Source: a virus
IMG/VR virus record: IMGVR_UViG_3300047564_000944
Span: 1 to 23,731 of that record
Length of the DNA stretch: 23,731 bases
Reading direction: 5' to 3' (one strand)
In this document: positions 21,789 through 23,731 of the stretch, piece after piece
Numbering within the stretch: the stretch's first letter is position 1
Layout: each line of letters starts with the position of its first letter
Position numbers and translations under genes: made by a program
Notes under the pieces: model-generated
Told to the model about the DNA's origin: nothing
Database searches by the model: none
Seen by the model: only the letters and a program-made list of their open reading frames with translations

Positions 21789-21867
21789 GTTGTTAGTGCG
21801 TGAATCCTACATATATACATATATGCCTATATCTAGATATGGTACCTATATCCTATGTTTAATATAG

Positions 21868-21883
21868 ATATAGGTACCTATAT
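21868..21883. repeat. 16-bp perfect palindrome
   Basis: ATATAGGTACCTATAT is self-complementary over all 16 bases. A second palindrome, ATATCTAGATAT, lies at 21829-21840, and the GGTACCTATAT part recurs at 21841-21851. They lie between the DnaA boxes and the iterons and may be protein-binding or unwinding sites. Confidence 0.7.
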
Positions 21884-21888
21884 GGATG

Positions 21889-22022
21889 TAGGTAATACAA
21901 AGGATATAGGGAGAATATGTAGGTATAACAAAGGGGTAATATAGATAAAAAATCTATTTCTCAAACATATAGGGAAGTTATCTAGGTATAACAAAGGATA
22001 TAGGTATAACAAAGGATATAGG
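21889..22022 (+). repeat. Iteron-like direct repeats, four copies
   Basis: A repeat with core TAGGTATAACAAAGGATAT is found at 21889-21910 (one swapped dinucleotide), 21920-21934 (short copy), 21983-22004 and 22001-22022. The last two are in perfect tandem with an 18-base period. A hairpin ATAGAT-AAAAA-ATCTAT at 21941-21957 lies between the second and third copies. Direct repeats of this size next to DnaA boxes are typical of initiator-binding iterons. Confidence 0.8.
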
Positions 22023-22241
22023 TAACATATAGCATCTATGAGCAGACAGGCGCGCGGGATAAATGCGCGTGGATATTTCCGATTTTTTCTGGCTGTCAGA
22101 ATGTCAATAGACTAGACCTGCTTACCTTGACAAACAAGCAATAAGGGCTGCGGGAATAGGGGGTCGAGGTCAATCGAACAGAGCTGGCACCACGGCAATA
22201 GGGTTTAAAACGGATTTAAGGCACCTAGAAGCAGCGCAAAA

Positions 22242-22266
22242 GAAAAAGCCGGTAACTTGTACCGGC
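22242..22266 (-). terminator. Leftward intrinsic terminator
   Basis: On the minus strand GCCGGTA (22266-22260), a 5-base loop and TACCGGC (22254-22248) form a perfect 7-bp stem, followed by TTTTTC and TTTT. It lies just downstream of the 22293 gene, so it should stop leftward transcription before the origin-like region. Confidence 0.8.
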
Positions 22267-22292
22267 TAAAGTGAAAACGCCTTAAAAGGGCT

Positions 22293-22421
22293 TTATTGGA
22301 ATATCAGGAAGAACATGACGATAATGCTATAAATGCCCAATGCAAACATGGCACCGGTTAAGTAAAAGAAAATCCCGCCCTTCTCCATCTTTTCATTGAA
22401 TCGCTTTTCCCATTCGCTCAT
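22293..22421 (-). CDS. 42-residue membrane peptide
   Basis: The ATG is at 22421 with AAGGGG six bases before it; TAA is at 22293-22295. A charged start (MSEWEKRFNEKMEKGG) is followed by a single membrane helix (IFFYLTGAMFALGIYSIIVM) to the end. It lies 10 bases after the preceding gene and 27 bases before the terminator. Likely an inner-membrane early peptide; function unknown. Confidence 0.65.
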   Translation of the reverse strand: MSEWEKRFNEKMEKGGIFFYLTGAMFALGIYSIIVMFFLIFQ

Positions 22422-22431
22422 TGCTTACCCC

Positions 22432-22626
22432 TTAGAATTTTTGATAAATGCCGATTGCCGTGTAACCCGTAGTTGTCACCTGATAACCTGATTCGGTTTT
22501 GGTGAACTGGTAACGTTTTGGGTGTGCGCGATATGCTCGAAACTTATTGGCAAGATATTGCCGATTGAAAACATAGCTAGCGAATTGCGGTTCATCTTGG
22601 AAATAAAACTTGTAACCTCTTTTCAT
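22432..22626 (-). CDS. Small basic aromatic protein, unknown
   Basis: A 64-residue protein rich in Tyr, Phe, Arg and Lys, with AAGGGG five bases before the ATG. YVFNRQYLANKFRAYRAHPK suggests one basic helix, followed by a strand pair with YQVTTTGYTAIGIYQKF. No family recognised. It lies directly after the antirestriction gene, so it could serve anti-host functions (inference). Confidence 0.6.
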   Translation of the reverse strand: MKRGYKFYFQDEPQFASYVFNRQYLANKFRAYRAHPKRYQFTKTESGYQVTTTGYTAIGIYQKF

Positions 22627-22651
22627 TTTTGCCCCTTATAGTTTAGGAAAT

Positions 22652-22668
22652 GCCCGGAACCGCCGGGC
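22652..22668 (-). other. GC stem-loop after the antirestriction gene
   Basis: GCCCGG (22652-22657) and CCGGGC (22663-22668) pair perfectly over six bases with a 5-base loop, 11 bases after the ardC stop. There is no T run downstream, so it could be a weak attenuator or an mRNA 3'-end stabiliser. Confidence 0.4.
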
Positions 22669-22678
22669 CGGTATTGCA

Positions 22679-23569
22679 TCACGCTGCTATTGCTTCGGTT
22701 ATTTGCTCTGATTCGTTGACACTGGTATTTGTCAAATAATCCATTGCTTGCTGCGCCTTTGCACTTGCTGACAAGATAAATTTCTTGTCGTTACGCAATG
22801 CTTTTAGCCACGATTCGATATATCCGGCGTGGCGCAAGTCTCCATCAATGCCGCAATGGGCGCAAAGCATAGCCGCGCCCAATTCGGCTACTAATTCCTC
22901 GAATGCGTATTCTTCAGAGCCGAATCGGGCCGGAGTGATTCTCTTTAGCCGTGAATCATGGCCTGAAGCATGTACGGATTCATGCAATAAAGTCGCATAA
23001 TAATTCTCACGAGAATCGAATGCCGCCATTGCTGGCATGACGATAGCGTCACTACTTGGCCGGAAATAGGCACTATCACCGGCATGCGTTAAGCCGCCAG
23101 AGAGATTCAGACGGGAAACAATGGCATCTGCTTGCTCGCAAGAATTCCAATCTACTTGTGGCGGCTCTGGCATGTCAGGCAGGTTTAATCCTTCGCATTG
23201 CTCTACATTGAAAACGTAGTAGTGCTTGATGAAAGCATAAGCACTGGTAACGGATTCGCCCTTATCGCCGATGGTTTCTTTGCGGTGAACATTCCAATAA
23301 ACAACTGGCGTTCCCTTCTGATCTGCTTTCACTGTACCGCCAAGGCCTTGTGCTTGTTTGAAGGTAACGTAGTGCGGTAAAGCATAGGGCTGCATGCCAA
23401 GCCAAAAGTGATTCACACCACGATATACAGTTCCAGAAGCCGGATTAAATGGCATGCCTTCGCCGGGCATGCCCTTCAAAGTGCGCCAAGGTTTTACCCA
23501 AGGCGTTGCGCCCTTTTCTAGTTCGGAAATAATGCGGTCAGTGATCAGTTGAGCAATGTCTACTTTCAT
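22679..23569 (-). CDS. ardC: ArdC-type antirestriction protein
   Basis: A 296-residue protein with AAGGGG six bases before the ATG. The N-terminal half matches the ArdC ssDNA-binding domain (DUF1738): DRIISELEKGATPWVKPW, FNPASGTVYRGVNHFWL, YVTFKQAQGLGGTVK and KGTPVVYWNV. The C-terminal half is a zinc metallopeptidase with His196-Glu197-x-x-His200 in LLHESVHASGH and a likely third ligand Glu229 in EELVAELGAA. ArdC-like proteins are known from plasmids and phages to protect incoming DNA from restriction. As the gene nearest the putative early promoter it is probably expressed first, consistent with early protection of the phage genome. Confidence 0.9.
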   Translation of the reverse strand: MKVDIAQLITDRIISELEKGATPWVKPWRTLKGMPGEGMPFNPASGTVYRGVNHFWLGMQPYALPHYVTFKQAQGLGGTVKADQKGTPVVYWNVHRKETIGDKGESVTSAYAFIKHYYVFNVEQCEGLNLPDMPEPPQVDWNSCEQADAIVSRLNLSGGLTHAGDSAYFRPSSDAIVMPAMAAFDSRENYYATLLHESVHASGHDSRLKRITPARFGSEEYAFEELVAELGAAMLCAHCGIDGDLRHAGYIESWLKALRNDKKFILSASAKAQQAMDYLTNTSVNESEQITEAIAA

Positions 23570-23592
23570 TTGTAGCCCCTTGTTTTAGGATA

Positions 23593-23606
23593 GTGCAACG
23601 ATGCAC
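23593..23606. promoter_or_regulatory. Operator-like palindrome at the leftward start site
   Basis: GTGCA at 23593-23597 and TGCAC at 23602-23606 form an inverted repeat with a 4-base spacer. It begins seven bases past the -10 box, where transcription should start, so a bound protein would block the promoter. A related element (GTGCATC with GCAC) lies beyond the promoter at 21669-21697. Confidence 0.5.
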
Positions 23607-23612
23607 AAGTTA

Positions 23613-23642
23613 ATTATAGGACAGATGTACTTATTAACTCAA
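23613..23642 (-). promoter_or_regulatory. Near-consensus sigma70-type promoter for ardC
   Basis: On the minus strand TTGAGT (23642-23637), an 18-base spacer and a perfect TATAAT (23618-23613) lie 44 bases before the ardC ATG. This is the best promoter in the window and implies immediate-early transcription by the unmodified host polymerase. Confidence 0.7.
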
Positions 23643-23650
23643 GGTGTATT

Positions 23651-23665
23651 CATATATGCCTATAT
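23651..23665. repeat. 15-bp element shared with 21818-21832
   Basis: CATATATGCCTATAT is identical at 23651-23665 and 21818-21832, about 1.8 kb apart. A partial inverted copy, TAGGCATATAT, starts at 23700. The copies lie in the two AT-rich gene-free regions. Confidence 0.8.
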
Positions 23666-23731
23666 ATATATTTGTCATATATATGGGTACTTATATATGT
23701 AGGCATATATATGTATATATGAGCAATTTGA

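Larger units (their letters stand above)
21620..22292. other. Gene-free AT-rich region with origin-like structure
   Basis: There is no convincing gene here. From left to right it holds a possible leftward promoter and small palindrome (21651-21697), four DnaA boxes (21725-21788), an AT-rich stretch with palindromes (21829-21840 and 21868-21883), iterons (21889-22022), a 200-base unremarkable stretch, and a leftward terminator (22242-22266). The combination of initiator boxes beside an AT-rich repeat array is the usual architecture of a replication origin; function is inferred. Confidence 0.65.
23570..23731. other. AT-rich regulatory region at the right edge
   Basis: There is no gene in these 162 bases. 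It holds the leftward promoter and palindrome, then an AT-rich tract of alternating TA steps up to the window end. The tract repeats the CATATATGCCTATAT element found near the origin-like region and contains TAGGCATATAT as an inverted copy. Confidence 0.6.

Noticed and set aside
21920-22022. CRISPR-like array
   Set aside because: The repeats are short, AT-rich, partly overlapping and lack equal-length unique spacers; iterons fit better.
22051-22069. CGCGC / GCGCG hairpin as a rightward terminator
   Set aside because: The stem is only five base pairs with a 9-base loop and the T run starts well after it; no + gene ends here.
22038-22115. A 25-residue + frame after the iterons
   Set aside because: It lacks a ribosome site, is against the local gene direction and shows no motif.
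22140-22200. A possible tRNA, because of a GGTCGAGGTCAATCGAAC stretch
   Set aside because: No acceptor stem, anticodon arm or GTTCRA loop in the right order could be drawn.
23719-23731. ATG at the right edge as the start of a rightward gene
   Set aside because: Only four codons are visible and the upstream sequence is alternating TA with no ribosome site, so it cannot be supported.

Overview
The window reads as part of a tailed double-stranded DNA phage genome (Caudoviricetes), not a chromosome. It has tail-fibre genes, a run of large Ala/Gly/Gln-rich virion proteins, a holin-endolysin pair, and a compact leftward early/recombination module of short, tightly overlapping genes. Several small leftward genes resemble ORFan families common in phages and prophages of Betaproteobacteria (for example an N-terminal EREACAKVC motif and a Pro-Leu-Tyr-Thr-Ala-Pro-Pro motif). 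This suggests a Gram-negative, probably betaproteobacterial host, but that is inference. The series of internal-virion-like proteins and the lack of a visible tape measure in this part favour a podovirus-like particle. Terminase large subunit, portal, capsid and DNA polymerase are not seen and presumably lie outside the window. No integrase, tRNA, CRISPR array or IS element was found.

Layout: positions 1-16526 are all on the + strand (late genes). In order they are: a tail fibre cut by the left edge, small fibre-associated proteins and a second fibre (1-3077); a translationally coupled block of a membrane-anchored small protein, a His-repeat protein, an acyl carrier protein, a beta-ketoacyl synthase and a possible acyltransferase-like protein (3080-5511); four large virion/ejection-type proteins (5508-12243); a set of small proteins (12230-13570); and a lysis and accessory block with a membrane protein, 3TM-type holin, M15-type endolysin, small basic proteins and a methyltransferase (13595-16526). 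A strong intrinsic terminator at 16557-16584 ends this unit.

Positions 16583-23569 are all on the - strand and converge on that terminator. Transcription appears to start from a near-consensus sigma70-type promoter at 23613-23642 with an overlapping palindrome. It reads an ArdC-type antirestriction gene, two small genes and a leftward terminator (22242-22266), then crosses an AT-rich origin-like region (four perfect DnaA boxes at 21725-21788, iterons at 21889-22022). A second leftward unit follows: small host-takeover-type genes, a YqaJ-type exonuclease plus annealing-protein pair, an HTH protein, an SSB-like protein, a tiny secreted cysteine-rich peptide, a PD-(D/E)XK resolvase-like nuclease and a glycosyltransferase.

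The most unusual element is the ACP-ketosynthase pair (3642-5056) embedded in the virion gene operon. Both proteins keep their key residues (the ACP serine; the Cys-His-His triad and Lys of the ketosynthase), so the phage may run its own acyl condensation step during virion assembly or late infection. The second is a 48-residue secreted peptide with eight cysteines in about 30 mature residues (17723-17869), encoded inside the recombination operon.
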